Shown in pieces: positions 43,856 through 52,714 of a stretch of DNA of 64,000 bases. The stretch's first letter is position 1. Each line of letters opens with the position of its first letter. Source of the DNA: Johnsonella sp. (GTDB lineage: Bacteria > Bacillota > Clostridia > Lachnospirales > Lachnospiraceae). Position numbers and translations under genes: made by a program. The notes under the pieces are model-generated. The model was not told the origin of the DNA. It made no database searches and was given only the letters and a program-made list of their open reading frames with translations. The stretch lies in NCBI GenBank assembly GCA_030529445.1, contig JAUMWW010000011.1, positions 1-64,000 on the forward strand. Reading direction: 5' to 3'.

Positions 43856-45085
43856 TTAGTTCAAATCCTTAAACATATACTCGCCGTTTTCGATCACGAC
43901 GAATTTCGCTTCCTTCTTCGGCTCTCCGTCTTCATCGAAGCTTACCTTGCCGGTTACTCCGTCTACGCTGATCTGCGTCATTGCATTGATCAGATCGGCA
44001 TTATTGATCGTGCCCGCTTTTTCCATTGCCGCCTTGATTACATATACGGTATCATATCCGTCCGCCGCAAACTGATCCGGTATGGAATTGTATGCCGCCT
44101 GATATGCCTCCACGAATTTGCTTACGTTCTCCGCCTTATCCGATGCCACGAAGGGACTGAGGAAAACCGCCCCCTCAAGAACCGAAGTATCCGTAACCTG
44201 TGCGATTACGCCGTCCCATCCGTCCGATCCGATGAAATCCGACTCTATTCCGTTTGCCCTCGCCTGCTGGGTGATAAAGGCAGCCGCCGCATAATATCCG
44301 GGTACAAAGATCGCCTTTGCTCCGGTCGCCTTAATCTTTGTCAGCTGTGAGCTATAATCCACATCCTCGGTAACGAAGGATTCCGTAGCCACGATAAGAT
44401 CTCCCTTTCCGGCAGCCTCGAGCTCTTCCTTAAACGCCTCATAAACTCCCGTCGAATACTCATCCGCATTATTATAAAGTATCGCTACGCTCTCATATCC
44501 CTGATCCACTACATATTTCGCAATCGTCTTGCCCTGAAGCGGATCGGTAAAGCAAAGTCTGAATACATTCGGATTTTCGGTAATCGCCTGTGCGGATCCC
44601 GAGGGAGTGATCTGTAAAATCTCATCCTCCGAGCTCAGATCCACCACCGCAAGTGAAGAACCGCTCGTTACACAGCCCAGGAGCACATTGATCTTGCTGT
44701 CTATAAGTGAATTGTATGCGGTAACCGCCATCTCCGGATCCGCCTCGTCATCCTGGAAATTCAGCTCGAGCTTATAGGTCTTATCGCCTACCTTTACTCC
44801 GCCCGCCTCATTAATTTCTTTGATGGCGATTTCCGATCCCTGCTTTACGGAAGTTCCGTAAGAAGCTGCGGGTCCGGTAATCGGTCCGATCGATCCGATC
44901 GCGAAGGTCTCGGCATCCGCCATATCCCCTTCTCCCGTTTGAGCGCTCTGCGCCTCGCTCCCGGCTTCCGTGCTCTGTGCCTCGCTTGCCGCCTTGGTCG
45001 TCTCCTCATTTGCGGGCTGCGTGGAACATGCCGACAATGAGAGTGCAAAAATCGCAAAAAAAGCCGTACCTAAAAATTTTCTCAT
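43856..45085 (-). CDS. livJ: Branched-chain amino acid ABC transporter substrate-binding lipoprotein
   Basis: 409 residues. A lipoprotein signal ending LSLSAC (Cys20), a 35-residue Thr/Ser/Ala/Gln/Glu linker, then a type I periplasmic-binding fold starting FAIGSIGPITGPAASYG. GCVTSGSSLAVVDLSS, YNNADEYSTGVYEAF and GSDGWDG are typical of LivJ/LivK proteins, with Ser/Thr/Asp ligand-binding residues. First gene of the operon with a consensus promoter. Specificity for Leu/Ile/Val is by family; other hydrophobic amino acids are possible. Confidence 0.93.
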   Translation of the reverse strand: MRKFLGTAFFAIFALSLSACSTQPANEETTKAASEAQSTEAGSEAQSAQTGEGDMADAETFAIGSIGPITGPAASYGTSVKQGSEIAIKEINEAGGVKVGDKTYKLELNFQDDEADPEMAVTAYNSLIDSKINVLLGCVTSGSSLAVVDLSSEDEILQITPSGSAQAITENPNVFRLCFTDPLQGKTIAKYVVDQGYESVAILYNNADEYSTGVYEAFKEELEAAGKGDLIVATESFVTEDVDYSSQLTKIKATGAKAIFVPGYYAAAAFITQQARANGIESDFIGSDGWDGVIAQVTDTSVLEGAVFLSPFVASDKAENVSKFVEAYQAAYNSIPDQFAADGYDTVYVIKAAMEKAGTINNADLINAMTQISVDGVTGKVSFDEDGEPKKEAKFVVIENGEYMFKDLN

Positions 45086-45160
45086 AATTATCCTCTCCTT
45101 CCTTTATTTTCGAATCCCGATAAAAGCTGTAAATATCTTATCTTCATCGAATTTAGGCAT

Positions 45161-45189
45161 ATTATATATATGCATAAATCATCTGTCAA
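45161..45189 (-). promoter_or_regulatory. Consensus sigma-A promoter of the liv operon
   Basis: Minus strand TTGACA (45189-45184), 17-bp spacer, TATAAT (45166-45161): a perfect match. It lies 76 bases before the livJ start; the intervening leader shows no riboswitch-like or leader-peptide feature that I can see. Confidence 0.9.
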
Positions 45190-45283
45190 TAATCTATACT
45201 TATAAAAGCCCTTGTTTGTTATGCGTAAAATTTATACCAAATATAACCGCTTCGGATTCCCTCAGGGCAGAGTCTTTACCCTC

Positions 45284-46294
45284 TTAGATATTCCAGTTCA
45301 GCTCGCTGTTTTCCGGGATCCTCTCCCTGAGCATCAGGGAATCCACGGCAAGCTTCGCATCCTTTCCTTCAAAAAGCACGGCATTGACCTCGCTGACGAT
45401 GGGCATCTCCACGCCGAACTTCTCTGCCAATGATTTTGCCGCCTTTGCCGAAAACACGCCTTCTACGACCATCTTGACCTCCTCCGTCGCCTGCTGCATC
45501 GTATACCCCTTTCCGATCAGTATGCCGGCTCTGCGGTTCCTGCTATGCATGCTTGCACAGGTTACGATCAAATCCCCGATTCCGGAAAGCCCGTAAAAGG
45601 ACTGGGATTTTCCTCCCATTTTGACTCCCAGTCTCGCGATTTCCGCAATTCCTCTGGTGATCAGCGCCGCCTTGGTATTATCTCCGTAACCCAGGCCGTC
45701 CGCAATTCCCGCCGCCAGGGCAATCACGTTTTTGAGTGCTCCTCCGATCTCTATTCCCATAATATCCGAGGAGGTATACACTCTGAATACCGGGCTCATA
45801 AAGGTGTTTTGAATGCATTGCGCCGTCTCCGGATCGGCGGCTCCCGCCACACAGGTCGTAGGCAGTCTCCTGGAAACCTCCTCCGCATGGCTCGGACCGG
45901 AAAGAACCGCAATATTGGCTCCCTCTATCTCCTGGGCGATCTGCTCCGTCAGGGTCAGATTGCTGCCCTCCTCGATTCCCTTGGCAACATTGACGATGAT
46001 CTGATTTTTTTTGTAATATTTCTTCATCAGCGCCGCGGTCTTTCTCGTAAATACGGAAGGTACGGCAAGCACAAGAATATCGGCGCCCTCCATCGCTTCC
46101 TCCAAATCGTCCGTAAACAGGATTTCCTTTGGGATTTCCAGCTGAGGGAGATTCTTATGCCTGTAAGTCTTGTTTAATTCTTCTATCTCCTGCTTCAGGG
46201 CAGACCATATTTTCACTCTATGCCCGTTATCAAACAGCAAAACGCCGAGAGCCATTCCCCATGTTCCTGCACCAATCACCGCAATTTTCTTCAT
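45284..46294 (-). CDS. gpsA: Glycerol-3-phosphate dehydrogenase (NAD(P)+)
   Basis: 336 residues. Start ATG at 46294 after AAGGGG, giving the family N-terminus KKIAVIGAGTWGMALGVLL (dinucleotide loop). Other motifs: NVAKGIEEGSNLTLTEQI (catalytic Lys), LSGPSHAEEV, and LKNVIALAAGIADGLGYGDNTKAALITRG. It makes sn-glycerol 3-phosphate for phospholipid. It sits directly after plsY, whose product uses its reaction product. Confidence 0.96.
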   Translation of the reverse strand: MKKIAVIGAGTWGMALGVLLFDNGHRVKIWSALKQEIEELNKTYRHKNLPQLEIPKEILFTDDLEEAMEGADILVLAVPSVFTRKTAALMKKYYKKNQIIVNVAKGIEEGSNLTLTEQIAQEIEGANIAVLSGPSHAEEVSRRLPTTCVAGAADPETAQCIQNTFMSPVFRVYTSSDIMGIEIGGALKNVIALAAGIADGLGYGDNTKAALITRGIAEIARLGVKMGGKSQSFYGLSGIGDLIVTCASMHSRNRRAGILIGKGYTMQQATEEVKMVVEGVFSAKAAKSLAEKFGVEMPIVSEVNAVLFEGKDAKLAVDSLMLRERIPENSELNWNI

Positions 46295-46313
46295 CGTTTT
46301 ACCCCTTTTTCTT

Positions 46314-46952
46314 TTATTTTTTAGAAAAATCAAGCTTATTCTCGCTGCCTCTAAGCAGCCTTTTCATATTCTCTTTATGTCTGTAAATCGACTGCAATCC
46401 TATCGCCGCGCTCAAAATCCGAAATTCCATCAGCTCTCCTGCCCCCAGTCCGTAATCTCCTCTGCCTGAAAAAAAGAAGCATAATCCCATAAATACGAGC
46501 ATCATCAAAATCGAAGCGAGCGAAACGAATCTTGTCAGTGCCGCAATGCAGAGAAAGGTAAGCGCACAGGCAAGCAGCAATCTGGGATCAATCGCGCTCA
46601 GCACGCCGGCGGTGGATGCCACTCCCTTACCTCCTTTAAAACCGAGATAAAAGGGATAATTATGCCCGAGAATCACTCCCAGCCCCGTATAGAAAATATA
46701 TACGAATACGAGCCCGAACTGCGCATCTCCAAACAAAGATCTGACAATCAGGCAGGGAATCAGCGCCTTCAGATAATCTCCCAAAAATACGATCAATCCC
46801 GCCTTCTTTCCCATGACCCTGAGCGCATTGGTCGTTCCGGCATTGCCGCTTCCGTGCTCTCTGATATCCATTTTCCGCGTTCTGCCCATGATATAGCCGC
46901 TTTGGATCAGTCCCAGCAGGTATCCTGCAAAGAGTAAGCCTATTCTAAGCAT
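46314..46952 (-). CDS. plsY: Acyl-phosphate:glycerol-3-phosphate acyltransferase
   Basis: 212 residues, five or more membrane helices. Three family motifs: GSGNAGTTNALRVMGKKAG, GHNYPFYLGFKGGKGVAST and, near the end, an interface helix with RHKENMKRLLRGSENK. It adds the first acyl chain to glycerol 3-phosphate. The start touches the der stop without a gap. Slightly longer than usual by a loop after the second motif. Confidence 0.94.
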   Translation of the reverse strand: MLRIGLLFAGYLLGLIQSGYIMGRTRKMDIREHGSGNAGTTNALRVMGKKAGLIVFLGDYLKALIPCLIVRSLFGDAQFGLVFVYIFYTGLGVILGHNYPFYLGFKGGKGVASTAGVLSAIDPRLLLACALTFLCIAALTRFVSLASILMMLVFMGLCFFFSGRGDYGLGAGELMEFRILSAAIGLQSIYRHKENMKRLLRGSENKLDFSKK

Positions 46953-48284
46953 TTATTTATCCTCACTTCTCTCTCTGATTATAAATTTTAAGGAGACCCC
47001 TCTGAATCCGAACGCCTCTCTTATCTTATTCTCCAAATACCTGACATAGGAAAAATGCATCAGGCTCTTATTGTTCACAAAAATCACGAAGGTCGGGGGC
47101 TTGACTCCCGCCTGGGTGCTGTAAAAGATTTTCAGCCTCTTTCCCTTATCCGAGGGCGGCTGCTGAAGCACGGTCGCCTCCGTGATGATCTCGTTGAGCA
47201 CGCCGGTCTGTATCCTGAGCGTCTGGTTTTCCATCACCATATCGATCAGATCGAAGAGCTTATGCAGCCTCTGCCCGCTCAATGCGGAAATGAACACATA
47301 TTCCGCATAGGGCATAAAGGAGAGCGTCCGCTTGATCTCATCAAGATATTCATTATAGGTGCCTCCGTCCTTTTCGATCGCATCCCATTTATTGACGGCG
47401 ACGATAATTCCCTTTCCTCTGTCATGGGCGATGCCCGCTATTTTGGCATCCTGCTCGCTCACGCCTTCCTTCGCATCGATCACCAGGATGACGATATCGG
47501 CTCTCTCGACCGCCGTCACCGTCCGGATAATGCTGTAGCGCTCGAGATCCTCGCTGACCTTGCTCTTTCTCCTGAGCCCGGCGGTATCGATAAAGATATA
47601 TTCCTTTTTGTTCTTCATCACCACGGTATCGATCGCATCCCTCGTCGTTCCGGCAATATCCGAAACGATCACGCGGTTTTCGCCGATCAGCTTATTGATA
47701 ATGGAGGACTTTCCGACATTGGGCTTTCCGACCACCGCAATTCTCGGTCTGTCATCGTCCTCTTCCTCCTCACTGCCCGCTCCGGCGGCAAAATGCCTGC
47801 ATACCTCATCCAAAAGATCTCCGATTCCGAGCCTGGATGCGGCGGATACCGGAATCGGATCTCCGATTCCCATATTGTAAAACTCATAGACGTCATTGCC
47901 GAATTTCTTGATGCTGTCCACCTTGTTCACCGCCAAAACCACCGGCTTCTTCGATTTTCTGAGCATATCGGCAACCTTCAGATCCGCATCCACCAGCCCC
48001 TGCCTCACATCCGTGATAAATACGATCACATCCGCCGTCGCTATCGCGATCTTTGCCTGCTCCCTCATCTGGGAAAGGATGATATCCGAGCTTTCGGGCT
48101 CTATTCCCCCCGTATCGATCAGGGTGAAATTCATATTGAGCCAGCTGCAATCCGCATATATTCTGTCTCTTGTCACTCCCGGAACATCCTTTACGATGGA
48201 TATCGGCTCTCCCGCTATCGCGTTAAATAATGTCGATTTCCCTACATTCGGTCTGCCGATAATGGCAACCACCGGTTTACTCAT
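46953..48284 (-). CDS. der: Ribosome-assembly GTPase Der (EngA)
   Basis: 443 residues with two tandem G domains (GRPNVGKST then GKPNVGKSS; switch DTGGIE and [12 protein letters not shown] and NKWD) and a C-terminal KH-like domain. It helps assemble the 50S subunit. The ATG at 48284 follows GAGGAGG and overlaps the DUF512 gene by eight bases. A short acidic stretch (EEEEDDD) links the G domains, a common variation in the family. Confidence 0.96.
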   Translation of the reverse strand: MSKPVVAIIGRPNVGKSTLFNAIAGEPISIVKDVPGVTRDRIYADCSWLNMNFTLIDTGGIEPESSDIILSQMREQAKIAIATADVIVFITDVRQGLVDADLKVADMLRKSKKPVVLAVNKVDSIKKFGNDVYEFYNMGIGDPIPVSAASRLGIGDLLDEVCRHFAAGAGSEEEEDDDRPRIAVVGKPNVGKSSIINKLIGENRVIVSDIAGTTRDAIDTVVMKNKKEYIFIDTAGLRRKSKVSEDLERYSIIRTVTAVERADIVILVIDAKEGVSEQDAKIAGIAHDRGKGIIVAVNKWDAIEKDGGTYNEYLDEIKRTLSFMPYAEYVFISALSGQRLHKLFDLIDMVMENQTLRIQTGVLNEIITEATVLQQPPSDKGKRLKIFYSTQAGVKPPTFVIFVNNKSLMHFSYVRYLENKIREAFGFRGVSLKFIIRERSEDK

Positions 48285-49737
48285 CTTCTTCCTCCTCAAC
48301 TTTGCTCTTTCCTGTACTCTGGGGCTCATATCCCTGATATCCCGACTCCGCGCTGTAATTTGCATCCAATACGGCATTTACGAGATCATAGCCTGAATTG
48401 CCGACGATAACCACTCTTACGCCGAGCTGCTCTTCGATATCGCTGCGGCTCAAATCGTCCAAGAGCACCTCTTCGTTGCTCCTGAACATATTGATCGAGA
48501 GCAGGAGCCTTTCTCCCAGCTCCCTGCCCTTAAGCTGGGCAATAATATCTCTTCCGGTCAGGAGCCCGGTTACGGTAATGCTTTCTCCGAAAAATTCGTT
48601 CCTGATCGGATAAAGATGAATTTTGATATGGGGGTGTGTTTTCTCTATCTCCGAGGCAAGCTCACGGAGAACGGAATAGGGAAGCTTTCCCGTCGCAATG
48701 CTGATCTGCGTTTTTTCCCTTCTTTTCCCGCTTCGTTTTTTTCCTTTTGGCAATCTCCCCGCTTTTTTCTTCCTGCCGGGGTTTTCCAGCGCGTCCCTGA
48801 CCTCCTCCTTCAAAAGCCTGAGCATTCCCACTCCGTTGCCCAGCTGAATATAACCGTCATATCTTTCTTCCTCCGGAAGCTCTTTTTCCGCAAGAAGATA
48901 AAACTCATCACTTGCATGTATAAAATGCATGCCGGCTTTTTCCATCGCAAGCTTCTGGTAGCGCTCTATGATCTCTATCGTCTCTATCGCGCTCTCCTTA
49001 TCGATCAGCTCAAGCCTCGCCAGCTTATCCCTGTACTTCGTTACGCCCACCGGCACCACCGATACCGATTCCATCACCGGAAGATATTTCATCAGATCTC
49101 CCAAAGTGCGCTCCAGCTCCTCCTTATCGTTATATCCCTTACACATCACGATCTGTCCGTTCATCGGGATATTGTTCTCATAAAGCTTATCCAGATAGCG
49201 CAATGCGCTTCCGGCAAATCGATTATGCAGCATGCGCACCCTGAGCTTCGGGTTTGTCGTATGGATGGAGATATTGATCGGCGCGAGCTTGAATTCTATG
49301 ATTCTGTCGATATCTCTCTCGCTCATATTGGTCAGCGTAATATAGTTTCCCTGCAAAAAGGAAAGCCTCGAATCATCATCCTTAAAATAAAGCGTTTCCC
49401 TCATTCCCGGAGGCATCTGATCGATAAAGCAGAATACGCATTTATTGGTGCAGGATCTGTACTCGCTCATCAGCCCGGAATCAAATTCTATCCCCAGATC
49501 CTCATAATCATGCTCTATCTCCAGCTCCCATTCCTCGCCGTTTTCTTTCAGAATCAGCATATTGATGCTTTCGGAATTGATATAAAATCGATAATCCAGA
49601 GCATCCTCTATGCTATGCCCGTCAATCGACAAAAGCCTGTCTCCCGGCTTGATCTCGAGCTCCTCCGCGATGGAACCCGGGGCAACCGCCTGAATCAGAT
49701 GTCCCCCGGTATTTGTGTTTCTCTCTCTTTCTTCCAT
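48277..49737 (-). CDS. DUF512 protein with PDZ and radical-SAM-like Cys motif
   Basis: 486 residues. Residues 12-65 form a PDZ-like domain ([20 protein letters not shown]). A CxxxCxxC motif at Cys96, Cys100, Cys103 (CTNKCVFC) is followed by [19 protein letters not shown] and [12 protein letters not shown], which resemble a radical SAM barrel. The C-terminal part is DUF512. A Lys/Arg-rich insert lies near residue 330. Its reaction is unknown; partners der, plsY and gpsA follow in the same direction, so ribosome assembly or envelope growth is a guess. Shine-Dalgarno is weak. Confidence 0.8.
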   Translation of the reverse strand: MEERERNTNTGGHLIQAVAPGSIAEELEIKPGDRLLSIDGHSIEDALDYRFYINSESINMLILKENGEEWELEIEHDYEDLGIEFDSGLMSEYRSCTNKCVFCFIDQMPPGMRETLYFKDDDSRLSFLQGNYITLTNMSERDIDRIIEFKLAPINISIHTTNPKLRVRMLHNRFAGSALRYLDKLYENNIPMNGQIVMCKGYNDKEELERTLGDLMKYLPVMESVSVVPVGVTKYRDKLARLELIDKESAIETIEIIERYQKLAMEKAGMHFIHASDEFYLLAEKELPEEERYDGYIQLGNGVGMLRLLKEEVRDALENPGRKKKAGRLPKGKKRSGKRREKTQISIATGKLPYSVLRELASEIEKTHPHIKIHLYPIRNEFFGESITVTGLLTGRDIIAQLKGRELGERLLLSINMFRSNEEVLLDDLSRSDIEEQLGVRVVIVGNSGYDLVNAVLDANYSAESGYQGYEPQSTGKSKVEEEEDE

Positions 49738-49826
49738 AATATTCTTTCTGTATACTTCATCTTCGCATCAGACTGAAAATTTTCCCGTTCCGGTCCGAGC
49801 GCTTACCTGATTTCCTTGATTTCCCC

Positions 49827-49857
49827 GCTTATGCCGCAGGTCTTATGCGGCATAAGC
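49827..49857. repeat. Perfect 12-bp inverted repeat ahead of the DUF512 gene
   Basis: GCTTATGCCGCA, loop GGTCTTA, TGCGGCATAAGC. It lies in the transcribed leader of the minus-strand gene (start 49737), about 12 bases after its likely -10 element. No T tract follows on either strand. It could be an operator or an RNA stability stem. The 331-bp gap 49738-50068 holds this repeat and the two divergent promoters and nothing else I can support. Confidence 0.7.
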
Positions 49858-49868
49858 TCTCATCAGCA

Positions 49869-49877
49869 AGTATATCA
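49869..49877 (-). promoter_or_regulatory. Promoter candidate for DUF512-der-plsY-gpsA
   Basis: Minus strand TGA-TATACT (49877-49869), an extended -10 without a convincing -35. It is 132 bases before the start codon, upstream of the inverted repeat. Confidence 0.45.
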
Positions 49878-49919
49878 TAGCAATACGAATAATTTTTGTA
49901 AAGAAAAGAAGCTCCGAGA

Positions 49920-49949
49920 TTGACTTATCCCATTGAAAAATGTTATAAA
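49920..49949 (+). promoter_or_regulatory. Promoter of prs
   Basis: TTGACT (49920-49925), then TTATAA/TATAAA at 49943-49949 with 17-18 bp spacing. The leader of about 110 bases to the prs ATG shows no recognised riboswitch. Confidence 0.72.
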
Positions 49950-50068
49950 ATATATGCGATAAATCCATGCTTCATTTTCCGGAAAGGAAAGAAAGACTTT
50001 TTTCGCTTCGGAAAGTACCCGGCAATTCGGATGCCGTTCATGGATGATAGACGGATTTGGAGGAACTT

Positions 50069-51283
50069 ATGTCAAATAAATATGTTTTTAGCGAACAGCT
50101 TCCGGTTGCCCCGCTTAAGATTGCCGCCCTGAAAAGCTGTACGGATCTTGCTTCAAAGGTCAATGACCATATCGTTGCATTCAGAAAAAATGACAGCAAG
50201 GAGCTTGCGCTTAAGAAGGAAAGCCTGCATTACCGGGGATATGACGCCCCGAGCTATCTCTTAAGTCTGGATTGTCCCCGCTTCGGTACCGGCGAGGGAA
50301 AGGGTATCATACACGAATCTGTCCGGGGCACGGATGTCTTCGTTATGGCGGATGTGATGAATCACTCCCTTACCTATACGGTAAACGGCTTTGTGAACCA
50401 TATGTCTCCCGATGATCATTATCAGGATATGAAGCGCATCATCAGCGCGAGCATCGCTACCGCACATAGGGTTACCGTCATCATGCCCTTCCTCTATGAG
50501 GGAAGGCAGCATAAGAGAATCAAGCGGGAATCTTTGGACTGTGCATATGCTCTGGAGGAACTCGTTTCCATGGGAGTAAGCAATATTATTACCTTCGATG
50601 CCCATGATCCCAGGGTGCAGAATGCGATTCCCCTGCATGGATTCGATAATTTCATGCCGACCCACCACATCATGAAGGCGGTGTTTAGCCGGCTTCCCGA
50701 TATCAGAATCGATAAGGATCATCTGATGATCATCAGCCCCGATGAGGGCGCGATGAACAGAGCAGTTTATCTTGCCAATAATCTCGGCGTGGATATGGGA
50801 ATGTTCTATAAAAGGCGCGACTACTCAAGAGTCGTGGGCGGACGAAACCCCATCGTAGCACATGAATTTCTGGGAAGCGGCGTGGAAGGGAAGACCGTCA
50901 TCATCATGGACGATATGATCTCTTCCGGTGAATCCATGATCGACACGGCAAAGGAGCTTAAGGAAAGAAAGGCGGGAAGAGTCATTCTCTGCGCCACCTT
51001 CGGTCTCTTCACAAACGGATTCGATAAATTTGACGAAGCGCACCATAACGGTCTCTTCGATTATGTATGCACGACGAACTTAAGCTATAGAGATCCCTCT
51101 CTTTTGGAGAAGCCCTGGTATATCGAAGCGGATATCAGCAAATATCTCGCCGCCATCATCAATTCTTTAAACCATGATGTTTCGATCGAGAAGGTGCTCT
51201 CATCAACGACCAAGCTTCAGTCTCTGGTTCAGAAATACAATAAATCCGGAGACGGATACGATTATATCGGAAAAATCGTATAA
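50069..51283 (+). CDS. prs: Ribose-phosphate pyrophosphokinase (PRPP synthetase), long form
   Basis: 404 residues; the ATG at 50069 follows GGAGG with five-base spacing. It makes PRPP from ribose 5-phosphate and ATP. The PRPP-binding loop VIIMDDMISSGESM and the ATP/Mg part RVTVIMPFLYEGRQHKR with TFDAHD are clear. It is about 85 residues longer than the usual ~315, with inserts rather than a fusion partner. The same long form is typical of Lachnospiraceae. It supplies PRPP for purC/purB/purA pathway genes encoded next to it on the other strand. Confidence 0.92.
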   Translation: MSNKYVFSEQLPVAPLKIAALKSCTDLASKVNDHIVAFRKNDSKELALKKESLHYRGYDAPSYLLSLDCPRFGTGEGKGIIHESVRGTDVFVMADVMNHSLTYTVNGFVNHMSPDDHYQDMKRIISASIATAHRVTVIMPFLYEGRQHKRIKRESLDCAYALEELVSMGVSNIITFDAHDPRVQNAIPLHGFDNFMPTHHIMKAVFSRLPDIRIDKDHLMIISPDEGAMNRAVYLANNLGVDMGMFYKRRDYSRVVGGRNPIVAHEFLGSGVEGKTVIIMDDMISSGESMIDTAKELKERKAGRVILCATFGLFTNGFDKFDEAHHNGLFDYVCTTNLSYRDPSLLEKPWYIEADISKYLAAIINSLNHDVSIEKVLSSTTKLQSLVQKYNKSGDGYDYIGKIV

Positions 51284-51340
51284 TTTCGGGATTTTAAAAC
51301 GGTATTTATCCGCTTTTGTTTCTTTCATTTATGCGATAGA

Positions 51341-51372
51341 AAATGCGATCGGATTCCCCGATCGCATTTTTG
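51341..51372. terminator. Shared terminator between prs and purA
   Basis: AAATGCGATCGG / CCGATCGCATTT with a 5-nt loop, followed on the plus strand by TTTTTG. On the minus strand a shorter T stretch follows. It lies between the two convergent genes, so it can stop both. Confidence 0.85.
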
Positions 51373-51387
51373 TGTTAAATTCTCCGA

Positions 51388-52665
51388 CTATCTGTAGATG
51401 ATCTCGTCTCTTCCCGGTCCGTTGCTGATCATTCTGATCGGAACCTCGATTTCCTTTTCGATAAACTCTATATAATTCCTGCAATTTTGCGGGAGATCTT
51501 CGTATTTTTTGATTCCTCTGATCTCGCTCTTCCAGCCCGGGAGATACTCGTATACGGGCTTTGCCTTCTTCAGCATGCTTGTGGTCGGAAAGTCTTTGAC
51601 TATCTTTCCTTCGATTTCATATCCTACGCAAACCGGGAGCTCTTCCAAATAGCCCAGCACATCCAAAACGGTCAGTACAACCTGAGTCGCTCCCTGTATC
51701 CGACAGCCGTATCTGCTCGCCACCGCATCGAACCATCCCATGCGCCTCGGTCTGCCCGTCGTAACGCCGTACTCTCCGCCGTCTCCACCTCTTCTTCTGA
51801 GTTCGTCCGCAGCCTTCTCGTCCGGGATCTCGGAAACAAATTCCCCTCCCCCGACCGCACTGGAATAAGCCTTTACCACGGCGATGATGTCCTTGATCTC
51901 ATATGGCGCGATTCCGGCACCGATTGCGCCGTATGCGGCAAGCGTGGAGGAGGAAGTCACCATGGGATAAATGCCGTGATCCGGATCTTTCAGAGAGCCG
52001 AGCTGACCCTCCAGAAGAATTTCCTTCCCCTCCTTCAGCGCCTGATGAAGAAAAGCGCTCGTATCGCATACATAGGGTTTAATCATCTCCCTGTAGTTTC
52101 TGAGCGTCTCCATGAGCTCTCCTTGGTCAAGCTCCGGCTTTTTGTAAAGATGCTTGAATAATACGTTTTTAATATCGCATATTTTCTTTATCTTTTCTTT
52201 CAGCCCTTCCTCATCGAAGAGTTCGCTCACCTGAATTCCTATTTTGGCATATTTATCGGCATAAAAGGGGGCAATCCCCGACTTTGTGGAACCGAACGCC
52301 GCACCCGCCAGCCTTTCCTCCTCATAAGTATCCTGCAGGATATGATAGGGCATCAAAAGCTGCGCCCTGTCCGATACCAGAATTTTAGGCTTCGGAACAT
52401 TGCGCTCAAGCAAAGCATCCAGCTCTTTGACGAAAAACGGTATATTGAAAGCCACTCCGTTGCCGATAATACTTGTCGTATGATCATAGAAAATACCCGA
52501 GGGCAGCAGATGAAGCGCAAACTTTCCGTAATGATTGATAATGGTATGCCCCGCATTGCTTCCTCCCTGAAAGCGAATGATAATATCCGCTTTTTTTGCA
52601 AGCATATCCGTTATTTTTCCCTTTCCCTCATCTCCCCAGTTTGCTCCGACAATTGCTCTTACCAT
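51388..52665 (-). CDS. purA: Adenylosuccinate synthetase
   Basis: 425 residues. GTP-dependent formation of adenylosuccinate from IMP and Asp. The P-loop-like start GANWGDEGKGKITD, then GGSNAGHTI, HLLPSG, the switch region, and GRPRRMGWFD (IMP site) are all present. GGAGG precedes the ATG. PurB, encoded 49 bases upstream, acts on its product. Confidence 0.96.
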   Translation of the reverse strand: MVRAIVGANWGDEGKGKITDMLAKKADIIIRFQGGSNAGHTIINHYGKFALHLLPSGIFYDHTTSIIGNGVAFNIPFFVKELDALLERNVPKPKILVSDRAQLLMPYHILQDTYEEERLAGAAFGSTKSGIAPFYADKYAKIGIQVSELFDEEGLKEKIKKICDIKNVLFKHLYKKPELDQGELMETLRNYREMIKPYVCDTSAFLHQALKEGKEILLEGQLGSLKDPDHGIYPMVTSSSTLAAYGAIGAGIAPYEIKDIIAVVKAYSSAVGGGEFVSEIPDEKAADELRRRGGDGGEYGVTTGRPRRMGWFDAVASRYGCRIQGATQVVLTVLDVLGYLEELPVCVGYEIEGKIVKDFPTTSMLKKAKPVYEYLPGWKSEIRGIKKYEDLPQNCRNYIEFIEKEIEVPIRMISNGPGRDEIIYR

Positions 52666-52714
52666 ATCCTTACCTCCGATTATTATTTAAGATAAAACCT
52701 GCTTAAATCCGATT

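Noticed and set aside
48616..49776. 386-codon plus-strand frame opposite the DUF512 gene, and similar frames opposite der and polC
   Set aside because: No RBS, His/Arg/Leu-rich composition typical of antisense frames, and strong evidence for the minus-strand genes.
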